64,000 nt of DNA from Caenorhabditis elegans (taxonomy: Eukaryota > Nematoda > Chromadorea > Rhabditida > Rhabditidae), in NCBI RefSeq assembly GCF_000002985.6, contig NC_003282.8, positions 11,780,001-11,844,000 on the forward strand, in the 5' to 3' direction. Every line of letters begins with the position of its first letter. Positions within the stretch are counted from its first letter, which is position 1. Under the pieces are notes generated by a model that did not search any database, had not been told where the DNA came from, and saw nothing but the letters and a program-made list of their open reading frames with translations. Of this stretch, positions 1 to 13,319 are shown in pieces. The translations under genes were made by a program, and so were the position numbers.

Positions 1-3000
1 GATTTATCATGGATACTCTGGAGAGCAGAATGAAGAAATGAATATGGTTTTGTATGGTTGTTTGGATGGAAATGATAATGGTAGTTTTGAAACTTCAGAT
101 AGTTCTTTAGTTTTTGATTTCTAGGTGGCTGTAAAATCGGTGATGAACTTGTCCTGATTATGAGTAACTCTCGACATCCTCAGACTTTGCAATTATATAA
201 ATCGGCTCAAGTGATCGAGGATGAAGCTTGTATTGATATTCTACACTTTACTGCTCTTGATACATATAGTAGGTAATATTTCTGATGAATTGATAAAAAC
301 TGGATTTCAGCTGAATGTGGAGATGAGATGGTCGATGAGGATCAGAAATTGAGACATGCAAAGATTGATGAGGACAATGAATTTGTTGATGTCGAGTGTC
401 GAGTTGAAAATATTCGGCCTGCAAATAATAATATTTCATTATTTTTTGTAAGCCCCTAAAAAAATACTCGAGTGTAGGTTGAATAAACTTATTTCCAGAA
501 AGAACCTCGAGTGCTAACTGTGGTTGCCTATATTGATGCAAGCTTATCTGGTGAACAAATAGCTCATATAAGTTGCCGATATAACACTGAAACAACTGCA
601 GAATGCGAATGGATTAGGTATTTAATTATTGAAAACGAGAACTAAATTAAAAATCATTTTAGGCAAGACACTTGCTTTAAGACTAACTTGACGCAAACAT
701 TGGGCTCTAACCAAATTCAGATTTCATCTTCAATTCTGAAAGTCAACGGGAGCACTGTACCAATTGATTGTGAGTTTTATACTAGATTAGAAACAGTAAA
801 GAAAATTTAGAAAAATGATAACTTTAATCCAAGTGATGTACATTTAATGCATTTGTACTTTCTTATTAGTCATCAAAACACGCTTAAGGGACAAAAATAC
901 CTATTTTACGCCTGCCTCCAGGCACGTAGGCAGGCAGGCGTTAGTCTTCACACTTCAAATTAATTTTCAACTACTTCTAGGGTCAGGATTTGTTCTCTGG
1001 GAAAACGGCGATGAGTACATTTCAATGCATTGCGGTCTTGTGGACGACGATGGAGGTTGTGATTCTGTGAGAGTCTACGTTTGGTCAGATGAGGATCATA
1101 TGGATCAACCGACAATTAATGAAATCTATCGAGAACTTCAAAAAGTTTGTGTGGATCCTACTGATCTCATCTTCTTGAACACTTTCCGTGAGTTCAGAAA
1201 TATACTGTCTACTTAAATAGTTTGTTTTTAATTTCAGACGAATGTATAATACCATCTCCTACCCCAAATCTTCTTCGTTGTCAATCTCCAAATGGCTGGA
1301 GCCCAATCACTTTGTCAATGTTGCAAGGTGTCTGGTACATTGCTGCTGACCTGAATGCGGATCCAAAAATGTTCTTGCAATCAACAGTCATTAATATGAA
1401 AAGGATTCAAAATAGTTCCAATCTAGAACTGATCTATTATGCCCAAAAAGAAAGCGATGGGCGTTGCATTGGACCTGGAAATGGAACTGTAAAACTGACT
1501 GATAAGGGAGAACTTCATGTCCATATTGAATACACATATTCATTTGTTCCAGGATATAAGAGCTCAATTAAATGCAAATTTTTTCTTCGTTTTTCAACAA
1601 GAATTTATCTTAAACTCTTAATACTTTTAAAAATCTTTAAAACCCTTTTCCAGTCAAATTCCAAATCCTGTATCTGGACAATCAACGAGCCGTTCTCTAC
1701 TGGTGCTTTCGTCGTTCTTCGAATGGGACTTGTATCCAACATGACGTCACTTTTATGATCCGTTCCCGCCACTTCTCCCATAATGATCTTTCAATGATCC
1801 TTCCGTATCTCGACAAAGTTTGCATAGATAAGAAGGATTTGAGATGGTTCGATCTGCATTGTTAGTTTAAACACGTTGCATATGTTTTTGATTAAAAAAC
1901 AACAATTCCAGCACAGTGTGGAACTGAAATTTCGTCTTCGACGATTCTCCGTCGTGACTTGATCACTCTTACTCATTATCATGTTCTCGACATTTTGACA
2001 AATGTACAAGAGCCAAAGTGTTTGTATAATGAAATTCGAGGTGTCAGAGCTGATATTCATTCCGTGAGTTTTACTCAAAAATAAGGTTCATGTGAATTTC
2101 GTTTGTTTTCGAATAATCTGAAAAAAAGTTAACATGTCTGAAATCTGATAATTTTGAAGACACATTAGTTTTTGTACAGATCTGACGAGAATCAGTAATA
2201 GAGCAAAGAAATGTTTTTTGTAACCCTCATAACGCCACTTTCATGATTCTTTCTCAAAATTTTTTGATTAATGATCTTTTACTGATCCTTGTATATTCAT
2301 AATCGCATGATCGTTTTATATTTGATCTGATGAACTTTTAAAACGCACTATAGATTCATAAATACAGACAAAAGGAAAATCATTACATAATTCAAGTTTT
2401 TTTTAAACTGTGTTCAGATAGAAATCGACAAAAAAACAATCCATATTGTGAGACTTTGAAATTTTTAATTAAAAAAAGAAGCCAAAATCCAAATCTCAAA
2501 GCGCAAAATTTTTCAGCTAGAAAGGGCTGGAACTTGGTTTTTGATGTCAAGAATGGATGAGATGAGTATGGATACGTATGCAATGGTTGGACGAATTTTT
2601 GCAGTAACCAATTCAACGGCAGTCCTCAGATTGTTCCAATCGGCGTAAGTTGAAGCAGACCTTATTCTCTCAAATAGTCCCAATTTTTAGTGCTCTGCCA
2701 GGAGAGCCTCGTGAATGTTTCACCCGAGTCTTCACAATTCGGGAACGAGAAAATGATCAAGGCTCGGATTATTGGTACGAGTTGCATTTTGAATCGACGA
2801 CAAAAAACTCAACATTCAGTAAGTTTTCAGTTTTTATTGTCACATTTGATTGACAATTCTTGATTGAAGCGAAATGTTTCTTTTTTGTTCTTTATTTCAG
2901 TGATTTTCCGTTTTCTCTTCTACAATCGACATGTTGGCGTCGTTTATTCATGTTTGAGAAATAAACCCGATGGAAGGTATTTCATGTCCCTTTGCAAAAA

Positions 3001-6000
3001 AGTTCTAAACGCAGAAGCTTGTGAGAGAGCACACAACAAAACTAATTATACTAATTAGGATAATATGAAGTGGGGTGGTGTGGCGGAAATGTGGTTGTGG
3101 GAAATGAGAGAAAGTGTGAAGAAATGGAATAGACGTAGAAGAAATGTAGGCCAAAAGCTCATTGCTATGCTTATGAGCAAAGTGCAAGTAACCACTTGGG
3201 TAAAGCGGAAAACTAAGGATAACTTTTGAAATGTTAGAGCAAACAATTCGTGGGATACAATCTAAATATATATTTAAATATATTTATTTTGAAACATCAA
3301 ACATTTTCATCAATTTATTCAACTTGGAAGTTTCGATTTTTCCAACCAAATTATACTTTTAAATCAGTCATATAAAAAAACTATATGCATGAAGGCACTA
3401 AATTCCTGCCTGATGCCTTACACTTGAACATGTTTTTCTTCACTTTCAATTAATTAAATTTAAAAACAAACTTATTGATATATGTATATATTTTTTATTC
3501 ATAAATTTTTGAGCGATAGGCAGGCGTGTATACAATTTTCAACCAATTTTTAAAGTTCTAAAAAAAAGTTATGTAAGTTCCCCGGAAAGTTGCAAAAAAA
3601 TTGATAAAAATTAGATTTTTTTCAAAAATTTTGGAATCATTTTTTCCCATTTTTCCGAATTTTATAATTTTCGATTATCTATGCAATCGTCAAAGACGAA
3701 ATTTCAGTTCCACACTGTGCTGGAATAGTTTTTTTTTTTCATTCAAAAACAAAAAAATTAAAAAGGCAAGCTTGGTTGTCTGAATTCTGAAAATATTTTT
3801 CCAGATGTGATGAAAAAGCAATCTACGTGATTTCCCGTCACGAATCAATTGATCATGCTGAATTGACCGTCCTTGAAAAAGTTGCAAAATCTGTATGCGT
3901 TGAGCCAACTCTTTTGTATCATGTTGCAGCTCATGGTGAGTAGACAAAAACGGATATTATTAGAAGGCACCGATTTACAATTTAATACACAAAAAAGACT
4001 TGAACATTGAGGGGAAATTGATAGATAAATCTAATGTTTTTTTGAAAGAAACAAAAAAGATAAGAGATCAATTATCACGATTGTTAAAGGCACATAAGTC
4101 AGGTTCCAAAATTGAAGAGATCCTAGAATAACCCGTGTTATCCCAAGAAATATTTCATTGCAGATGAATGCATATTTGAGCATAATCGTCTCAAACCTCC
4201 CGCTTGCAGTTCCATCGATAGTTCTTCAAGTAATGCAGAATGGGTTGAATTGAATCTGCAACAAATTGAGGTTTGAGTTTTTTTGTTTGGATGTTCTCTT
4301 CTTCTTTTGAACTTTCCCCGCGCATTCTGGAATACCAAGAGAAACCACTAAAAAGAAGCAGAAAAGAGGACCGAAAAATAATTTAGTTGTCAACTTCACT
4401 TTGACATATGAGTTCCGGTTGGGACGGATGATGCTGCCTTTAAAGAAGCGATCACAGAGGAAATGCGCACTTTTTTCGTGTGTTCAGAAATTTGCACACT
4501 AAATTGGGGAGAAGCGAATTCGTGAACGTTTTATGCTAATCGAGAATGACGTAAAGTGCAATCTTCTTTGAACGGTTAAATTTTAAAAAATGAATGTGTA
4601 GGCACGTCTTCAGGCGTCGTTCTCTCTGAAAATAGGTAAAGCGTGTAGGCAGGCACAAGGTGGGCAGTGTAGTTTTTAGTGCCTTTTCCTAAAACTAAGA
4701 AGTAACTTTCTTTGTGTGGCTTTCGTGTAGGCATCAATGCCTAATGGCTGCCTGCCTTGTTTACACAACAACGCGCGAAAAAAACGCGAAAAAAATAAAT
4801 AGGGAGGTATGTAGGCAGGCAAGCACAGACCGGCCTGCCTATCATGAAAGCTACAGAAATTTGGGAATAAGAATTGAAGAGGGCCTGTCGTGACAGTTCT
4901 TGCAGGTACAGAATAGTTTGCTACCTAAAAATATTTCAAACTCTCTCTACTTAGTTCCGAAATATCTCTCAAAATCCTCAAAATTTCAGGCCTCCTATGG
5001 TCGACTACTGTACCAAGTCGTTGCAAGCTCCAACGGTCGTACTTCTAACTTTGCCCTCCGATTCGATGGACAACACTTTCAAAAAATCACCGAGCAGTAC
5101 GTGTGAATCCCTTTCATTTTTCATTCTTTTCATCTGCGCCACACGCGATTCTTAGGCACGCGAAAGCTCTTCTCTCTATCTGCTTATTCTGCCTTCACAT
5201 AATTCATTTTTCGAGAGCCCTTTTTGAAGAGCAAATTAGGTTCTTCTTTGGTCCCCCTTCTCCATCTCTTCATCCTTTTTCCCCGCTTTCTACTTTCCAC
5301 CATCAGGGCTCTTTTTTTGTGTGTTCGGCGCGGCGGAGGAGCAAAAAAAGAAAGTTTCTCCTTCAACTTCTTCCATCCCATCGGACGACGATGGTGTGGA
5401 GCACTTGGAGCCGAGAGCTCACACAAAAACTGCAAATTTATTCACAAGTCAGTGAATAGAGGAGACGCGCACCGCTGAGCACATACACGTAAAATAGAGA
5501 AAAAGAGACACCGAAATGAATTCTATGAAATTCGAAACAGATCTGATACATCTCATAAAAAGAGAGAGTGTGGAAGATGACGAGAGTGGAGCATACTTGA
5601 AACTCCATGATTTTTTAATCGTCCTATGTAGTTGCAGATGGCAAAAAACTAGTGGAAAATAGAATAGAAAATGTGAAAAGTGGCAGCTAAACATGCGATT
5701 TCGTTTAGAATTGCGTCAATCACAAAATGAGGAAATGATTTTTGGAAGATTTTACTCTGATTCCAGATGCCGGATAACAAGGGGTTACTGTATTTTGGAG
5801 ATTCGATGAGGTCTAAGAAAAATAAGGGGCTTTCATGTAGGCATGTAGACCTAACAGCTTGCCTACAGCAATACCGTAACTTGGGCTAAATCAGGAGTGG
5901 GACCAATCTTCTGATTTTTAGGTGAAAATTTTTGGGTAAAAAATTTTCTGATTTTTAGGTAAAAAATTAATGAAAAAAATATAGCATAAGCTGATTGGCT

Positions 6001-6858
6001 CCAAAATTTTATAATCGGTCTAAAAACATGTTAGTCAGTTTTTATATGTCAAGTCTTGTTCGCGCGATATTTCTAAAAATGTATTCAAAAAACTCACCAA
6101 ATCCACTCCCATTCCAGATCATCGGGATGTCTTTCGTCACCAGTTTCACAAATTCGATTCTCTCTTCGCAATCGGAATTTGATCTACCTTCCAGCTGATG
6201 ATGGTCTTGTCGCTCTTATTCATCCAGCAGGAATACATTCCGATCTTCTTCTCCGTGAAGCTCAAATGTCTGGAGTTCTGCCGTGTTTGGCTCCAACTGC
6301 TATACCAGAGAAACAGAACTGCTCACAACTGATTGCTCCAGTGTGCAAACTTCCGAATGAAACATTGTCGAGTACAGAACAGGTAGGCAGACTTCTTAAG
6401 GTGTCAATCAAAGATCTGACTTTCAGTTGAATGGTGATTGGTACCTATACTCTTCTGATCCAATGTTCGTGTTGAATTGGAGATGTACATTCAGAGATGG
6501 CGATGACTATTATAGCCATACATTTGAATGCTTTTCCGAATCTTGGGTCGGAGAATGCGAACGTTCCACACGTGGCACAATTAACATCCATATTTCAAAT
6601 TCCACATTCTACACTGTATTTGAGGAAGAAGAAGCTCCAATCAGAACTCCCGAAGCAGAAATCTTCACGTCTGGCAGGATATCAGTGACCGATGAACGTC
6701 TCCTAATGCTCAAAGAAGACCATCTTGTTGGAAGAGCATACTCGTTGTGGTTGCGAAAGACAGAGGGTGGAATGACTGAAAAAGTGAGACAAGACGCCGA
6801 ATCGTTTTGTGTTTGGCCGATTGAATCACAGATCAGACATACCGCCATGCTGTGCTAG
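1..6858 (+). CDS. Large tandem-repeat, lipocalin-like protein (3' part, 17 exons)
   Basis: The 5' end lies before the window. In-phase exons: 1-80, 125-268, 311-447, 499-617, 663-769, 981-1187, 1238-1588, 1654-1860, 1912-2063, 2517-2644, 2691-2818, 2901-2976, 3805-3935, 4164-4270, 4990-5096, 6118-6382 and 6427-6858 (TAG), about 958 residues. Phases agree at every junction; the weakest site is the donor at 1589 (CTTC|gttttt). A module recurs: an aromatic-x-C turn, then G-x-C, a beta-like stretch with V/I and SR, a helix-like stretch, a C-V/I-D/E motif, and an acidic-E-C linker. Examples are YWCFRRSSNGTC (exon 8) and YSCLRNKPDGRC (exons 12-13). G-x-W starts such as LQGVWYIAADLNADP and LNGDWYLYSSDP recall lipocalins. 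That assignment is inference. The many cysteines suggest an extracellular protein, but any signal peptide is outside the window. I do not recognise the gene. Confidence 0.8.
904..946. repeat. Hairpin of the GTAGGCAGGC dispersed repeat family
   Basis: The arm ACGCCTGCCT pairs with AGGCAGGCGT across a short spacer, inside the intron 770-980. Members of the same family are scattered in introns and intergenic DNA throughout the window, and none falls in an exon that I modelled. Confidence 0.6.
4605..4850. repeat. Cluster of GTAGGCAGGC-family repeats in an intron
   Basis: Several imperfect copies of gtaggcaggc or gcctgcct lie in the 719-base intron 4271-4989 of the lipocalin-like gene. The other large intron, 5097-6117, also holds one short copy near 5838-5865. 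No coding exon fits either intron. Confidence 0.5.
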
Positions 6859-7485
6859 CACAGGTGACAGTAATAGTTGAAGGCAACAACCTGCAAACAA
6901 ATTAACTGTATTATTTAATCCTATGTTTTTACTGTAAAGTTGGGGTTTTCAAAATGAATATTTAACAAATTAAAAGTATGCTGTTTACAGTTTTTATATT
7001 TAAAACAATTTTCCCTCTGTACAATTTCACGGAGTTTTTGAACATTGCTCAAGACGGTGGGGGGCATTGTTTTGAAGTATAATTAAAAATTGATATTTGA
7101 AACAGGAAAAAAATTTGTAAAAACTTTAAAACGTTTAACAAGATACTAATCCCTGATTAGTCTATAAATTCTTACTTTGTAGGGGATTCTGAAATAGAGA
7201 TTAGCAAGAATTGGAAAATAGAGTTTTTAACTATTTAATGGTTCTCTTTTTCCCGTTTTTTTGTAATATTTCTGAATTTTGTCCTATAATATTTTTTAGT
7301 ATTATCCCTTTCTAGGAAAGCTATATTTTTAGTGAAGTTTGCAAATCTCGTCTTCACGTGGTGTCAGGCTGTCTCATTGCGGTTTGATCTACGAAAAATG
7401 CGGGAATAGTTTTCCCAAAAATATGTGAAGTCTGCGTCTCTTCTCCCGCATTTTTCGAAGATCAAAGCGAAATGGGACTTTCTGA
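6859..7485. other. Non-coding gap with a palindromic repeat
   Basis: This is the 3' flank of the lipocalin-like gene and of the minus-strand gene beyond it. It is AT-rich, with no exon seen. Its distal part is filled by the palindromic repeat that starts at 7355. Confidence 0.6.
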
Positions 7486-7494
7486 CTACACGCG
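7355..7494. repeat. 140-bp palindromic repeat, copy 1
   Basis: The left arm starts CACGTGGTGTCAGGCTGTC. The right arm ends with its imperfect complement, and both arms contain atgcgggaa/ttcccgcat-type segments around the centre. A second copy lies at 39537-39679, so this is a dispersed foldback family (MITE-like). Its right arm overlaps the last codons and stop of the minus-strand reading frame ending at 7486. Confidence 0.75.
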
Positions 7495-10400
7495 GTCTTC
7501 CGAACTCACCATGACTGTAGCAGCTCCAACTGTAAGAGGAACCACTACAAGAAGAAGAGTAAGCAGTGACGTCTTGTTTGGTCCCTCTCGTTCCATTAAT
7601 CCAGGTGGAGGTGGTGGAATCCCATCATCAGGCCGATCCATTCGATGAAAAACCAGCGGAGCATCATGATGTGGATCCGCAGGCGACATTGAATCCTCTT
7701 GACGACTGGAATCGAAAGATGATGAGGAAGAAGGTGGTGCGAATCCAGCAGAAGAAGAAGACGAAGAAGAAGATGAAGATGAAGCTTGAGACGTTCTTCT
7801 GAAGACACACAAAACCAGATAAACAGCATGCGGATTATATACGCGGCCGCCTCAAACACCCGGGGAGACATTAAGAGAGAGTTTTATTTTTTGTTTCTCA
7901 TTTTTCATCGATGAAAGCAGTAAAATCAGGCAAGTGTGTGTGAGCCATTCAAAACCAATTCACTCGTGCAATTAATTTGTGAAGGTCCGTGAGATGTGGG
8001 AGGTAGAGGGAAACAAGGAAATTGAGTGTGACAAGAAAATGATGGAGCAATTGGACACGAATTGAGGATGATTTGTGGATTTGGATAATTGTTGTGGAGC
8101 ACTAGTTTGAAAAAAAATGTATATTTCATTTAATTGAGTGTGTTTGAACAGCTTGTGATTTACCGTGTGCAAAAAATTCAATTTTTCCAATTGCGGTTAC
8201 TTATTAATTAATGGTTGTTAGAATTAACGCGTGTGGGCGCAATGCAGGCAAGATTTTTGTGCCTATCCGGAAGGCTGAGTTCAATGTAAATTAAATACTA
8301 TCAGATGTTCTCCGCAAATTCAAAATGTATGTATGTTCTAATCTTGAAAACTGGAAAGTCCTACATTTCCTTTTTGTTGCTTGCAAAACTTGCATGATTA
8401 ACTTTCTGTACTATTGCAACACGAAGCTTAAAATTACATTCAAAATTCAAGTTTTCCTTTATATTTCTTTGTTTCCCATTGTTTCATGCTCTCCTCCTGA
8501 TACACTATTCCTCAGAATACAATCGTCATCACGTCGGTGACGGCGGCATCGTCAAAAGTATCTCATCCTGCTTCTTTTGATGTTTCATAGCCACAAATTA
8601 TCCATCTTTTTTCGTCGTTTTCTTTTCTCACAACTATTCCCATCTTTTACATTCAATTTGTAAGAAAGAAGGAGGAGGAGGAGTCAAGGCACTTTTGAAA
8701 GAGACTTCTCTGTGGTTTCTAACGAGCCTTCTCTACTTCTTTCCAACATTGAATCAAAAAAGGAAAAAAGAAAGAAAAAAGAAGACGGCGAAGAAGAAAA
8801 AAGAAAAAAGAAGAGGATGCGATAATTCAATTCTCAGTGCAGAAACAAGTGCTAGTGCTTCTCTCTTTCTGTGTGAGTATGTGGTGTTAGCGGCATGCCA
8901 CGTCATTCAAATTTTTCTGTACACTGACCTGGTGTGGGTCCTGAGGAACGCAAAAGTATTGCAGAATGGTTGATCGCATGCGCAAAGATCCGTCCATTTA
9001 TCGTCTTCGTTTCTGAAAATTTAGAGAATTAAAAAAAATTTTAAAGGGGTGTGAAGGGGGTTTAGATTTTCAGCCAAATTTACAAAAGCTTTGAAAAAAT
9101 TCATCCTACTTATGCAAACTCATAGTTATCTGAGCCTTATGTGTTATCTAAAAAAAATATATGCCTGCCTGCCTTCACCGCGACCTACGCCTGCCTCGTG
9201 CCTACTAGCGTTCATGCGTTCTTACGGTCAAATTTCAGGTGTATATGTTTTGACGATTTTTAAATTGTCATGGAGCACACTTTGAAAAAACCCTACAATA
9301 GGAAGTAGGCTGGCGAGGAGGCAGGCGCCTACCGATGTGCCTAGCTAAAAATGCAGAACCAAACTTCATTTTCTTCAATTTCTCAATGCAACATATTTTA
9401 GGCACAATGTTTTTTAAGAAGTCTTAAAGCTAGTAGCGAAATTTCAAACTTCCCTCAAAACCTGGCGCCCAAAAAAAGTGTAGCCTAAATTTCCATACAG
9501 ATCCCCTTTTCCCATCTGGAACAAAAAATCCACTCTCTCGTTTTTTTTTTCCATTTCTCAAATTTATAAATTCAGTATGCATTCTGTGTTTTTGTGCATT
9601 TGTGGATAAGAATAGGAGGGCAGTGAGCACCGTCAAAAACAAAGCAGAGGTCCGTGTGTCGTTCCATTTTCCTGCTCTCCAATGTATACATGAATGGATA
9701 GAGAGGATATATATGTGTGTGTGCTCATACTCTCACTATATATATACATGTATATTTTTGAGCAAAAGCAAGTCAAAAACTTGTATGCCTTTCGATGAAG
9801 TGTCCCTTTTCCCGTCACTCTTTCTCTCTTGTCGACGTGGTAGAGAGTCTTCTGACAAATGATGCGTGAAATGATACATGTTGTCCAGTGAAAAAAAGAG
9901 TTTTCTGTGTTCTTCTTTAGGTTCCTTTAGGTTCTATATCCCGCTCTTCACTGACAGTGATGAACAAGTGAAACAACACGGACATCATTGCGCCTGGATT
10001 TGTCATTCTTGATGGATGAATTTGGAGGAGCTTTAGTCGAGATACATTCCCCAAAATCACATCTTCATGGTCTACTTCACAATTCAGAGATTGAACAAAT
10101 TGTGGTTCTGAGAGGAAAACAATCAGGCGAATTGGGCCACTACTAATAATATGTTAATCTAATAGGTTATGGCTACTCGAAAAACATTTTTTAACTTTTT
10201 GAGAACAAGGCGTGTCAACAATTAGTTAATATTCTATGAGGTCAGCAAAAGAAAAAAGTTTGAAATGTGAATAGTTGGTGGTCAGAGTTGGCACTTTCTA
10301 GAAATCCAAACTTCCAGCCTTCAAGGCGGCCTACGCCTGCCTCGAGCCTATTAATTCAAATGAAAATCAGAGCAGCTTACTGAACTGCTTCGGAAACTAC

Positions 10401-12548
10401 TCATCGTATTCTTTCACAGCCACGTAGCAAAATATGATTTGCGAAGGAGAATTGCTCAAATCTAGAGTTTCCATGTAGGCGCCAAAACGCCTGCTTGACC
10501 TTTAGACGATCACTACCTGTAGGGTGGCGCGTAGACATGGAGACGATTTTTCAAAAATTGACTGTGGATTTTTCATTTAATTAGTTTTACATATACTCTA
10601 AAAATAAACTGTAATTAACACTTGTAAATATCTTTCCCCGTAAAGACATCGATGCTCAAAGCTCACAGCTTTTCTATGAAACTTTCGAAAAAATCTCCCC
10701 CATTCAACATGATACTTTGAAACCTCGAAACCTTCGAGAAACCTGGTGACTGTTGCTGCTCTAAAATTCACAAGTTTCTCGTACTCACAGACTCTTACTT
10801 TCTTTTTCTCGAGTCGCATACTAAATGCATTAGGCTCAGTGCTCCAAGTCATCTTCCCGTCTGTGTTTGTGTGTGAGAGTGTGTGGCTCAAAGAGCATCA
10901 CGTTGAGTTTCGGGTAATATGAGACGACGCAAAGGAGCACAGAAGATGCAGCAGAAGCATAAGAAGAAGACCATCTTCTACTCTTTCTCTTTTTGTCACC
11001 AGATCCTGGATATATCTTTAGAGTAACAAAAAACCTAGGTTCATTTCTTTCGTTTATCAGTGGAAAAAGTGCGCGGAGAGCAAGAGGAAAGTGCACAAAA
11101 TCTGATATTCATACCCCTGAAATGCTCGTAAAATGTTATGGGCTTACGCAGCAGCTTCTGTGAGCTTTTTGGTGTGGTAATCGAATGTGCTCTTTCTCTA
11201 TATTGCTCAGGTGTCCACTACATGCCGTGGGAATTGGTATGGATAATGACAAAAGACATTTAGAACCCTCTTGTTGTTTGTCGTATTTCTCGAGTCGGTG
11301 CAATTCCACAAAATAATGCAATCACCCCCGTTTGTCGCCGTCCGTTCGCTCGTTTTGTGTCGCAGAGAGGGAAGAAAGAACTAACGACCACGAATTTGTC
11401 ATTACGAACAAATGGGAAATTTAGGTGAAATGGGTGATGTTTGTAGGTGAGCTTGTTATCTCTACTTACATGATTACCATCTTTGATCTAATCTTGGTTT
11501 TGATGATAAGTAGACATGAAATCTGGCAAAACTGTCTACTTTTAGAACAAACTCCGGAGTTTGGTATTTTTACAGTACACCTAATTTCAAATAGTTTTTT
11601 TTTTCAATTTCAAAATTTGAGTATAGGAGGCACTTGTACTTTGACAGTAGGCAGTGCCTACTAGGCACTTGTACTTTGACAGTAGGCAGTGCCTACTAGG
11701 CACACGCTCGCTTTGAAGGCAGGTATGCAGGGGTTGGGCCTACATGGAATGCTCACTGGAGCCATTCAAAGTGCGTTGCCTACAACGTGAGCCGAACCGA
11801 AAAAATAAATTTGAATTCTCTCAAAAACAGGATGCAGTGACAATTTTGTATCCTTCCTTGCAATTATTTTTAGCAATTTCCTTTTTGTCACGAGAGGCTT
11901 CAGATTTTGCAAAATGACGTTGCTCAAACTGTGCTTAGGCTTCTTTTTGCTTTGGAGGTGCTTCTGGACGAAATGTTCTTGCTATTTATTAATAAATAAT
12001 TTTGTAACACCTTTAAAATTAATCTACTTTTTAATCATTTCCATATTAAATTCCCTCAATTTCTTTAACTTAAAAAACGTAATAAAGAAGGCAGTGAGAA
12101 GAAGAAAACGCTCTGAATAATTAATCGTGTGCTCTTTTTATCCGCATTTTTTTCTTCGAAATTGAACCTTGAAACAAAAAAAATGTGAGGAGGAGGGTGG
12201 GAAAAGCCGAATTAATGGTCGTGTGAGCACTCCAAAGGTCAGGAATTGAAAATTGAAAATAATTTTATGGGGAGTTTTGATATAAATTTCATTATTTTAG
12301 AATTCATTTTTTTTCAAATCAAAAACTCACTTATGACATCCAAGAGTATTCGTTCCACACGTTCGTATCACTTGATTGCTATCTCTCAAAATGCCAACTA
12401 AACATACAGTACCATCACATGAACCATATGGTACACAATGATCGTCAGTACAGTAACATTTGACCGAATTCGCCACGCCGGGAAGGAGGAAGAGAAGTAG
12501 AAGGAGAAGCTGGTTGTGATATCGCCATCGTTGTCGTCCCGGCCTCAT
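7486..12548 (-). CDS. Putative type I membrane protein with activin-receptor-like ectodomain (internal exons uncertain)
   Basis: Exon 1 (12548-12331) starts MRPGRQRW, then a leucine-run signal peptide (LLLLLLFLLPGVA), then a cysteine domain: CYCTDDHCVPYGSC, four residues later another C, then RTCGTNTLGC. This C-x-C, x4-C, x5-C, x4-C spacing resembles the start of activin/TGF-beta receptor ectodomains. It ends in a gtgagt donor, phase 2. The 3' exon starts at 7798 after a tcttcag acceptor, also phase 2. It is rich in Ser, Pro and Asp and ends with a transmembrane segment (LLTLLLVVVPLTVG) and a very short tail. The two exons join in frame across 4.5 kb. The CC/CN end of such a domain is not accounted for, so one or more internal exons are probably missing. 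A possible gtgagt donor after TVM near 7511 means the C-terminus is also uncertain. No kinase domain was seen. Confidence 0.5.
7799..12330. other. 4.5-kb presumed intron
   Basis: This separates the two exons of the receptor-like gene. It holds polypurine runs (about 8640-8820), GTAGGCAGGC-family repeats near 9160-9340, 10325-10345 and 10475-10500, and a perfect 35-bp tandem duplication at 11628-11703. A minus-strand segment ending CTGCTGC|gtaagc at 11146 and an open stretch at about 9985-10106 after a tcctctcag acceptor are possible internal exons. Neither could be fitted convincingly. Confidence 0.4.
11628..11703. repeat. Perfect 35-bp tandem duplication
   Basis: The unit starting AGGCACTTGTACTTTGACAG occupies 11628-11662 and is repeated without mismatch at 11663-11697, followed by AGGCAC of a third unit. 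Each unit ends in a near-palindromic AGTGCCTAC/TAGGCACT segment. Confidence 0.9.
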
Positions 12549-13319
12549 TCTATGACATGACAACAAGGGGTTCGTGATGGTATGAGACGATATCTGGAAT
12601 TTTAATTGATGTTTAGGGCGTGAAAGAGTTTTAAAAATAAGAATAAAAGGAAAATGTTACAACAATTATCAATGATTAATTAGTTTCAACGAGCTGAGAT
12701 GAATAATGTTTAGTTCTAGAGAGCAAAAACCTAAAATTCTGGAATAAATTCAGTTTCAATTTTCAAAAAAAAGCGTTTAAATTTGCGCTTAAAATATGGC
12801 GCAATTAACTAGAAATAGAGTGGTAATAAATTTTAAACTAAAATGTTTTAAATTTGAAATTTAACCAAGATATCCTATTCCTGGAAATCCAGATAAAACT
12901 TGAAGTTTTTCATTCAAGTTTTCTCAAAAGTTTCACTTGTTTTAATTTGATAAAATTACAATTTTTAATTGAATTCGTCAAAAGTTTAAGTGAATTCGTC
13001 AAAAAATTCGTCAAAGTCCTTAAATGGATGCTAGATGCTTTTTCAAGTCAAGACAACTTTTAGTAAAAACCAAAATATTCCAAGATACTCTAGACCTCCA
13101 TTTCCAAGTTATAAACATTTTGGAACGAGAGTTCAAGAAAGAAGAAAAAACAAAAGAGGTGAGGAAACAGAAGAACATAAAACAAAAACAAAAAATAGAG
13201 ATGCTAAAGGCAAAACAAAAGGCGAGAAAAAAGAAAAAAAAAACGGCGGGACGCAAAAAACTCGGTGGGTGGGGTTTTGTCTGTGTCACTCTGCGTCTTT
13301 CAATCTCACGATCTATCCT

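Noticed and set aside
5103-5478. Overlapping open frames in the last large intron of the lipocalin-like gene
   Set aside because: They lie between well-phased exons 15 and 16, and polypyrimidine DNA explains the openness.
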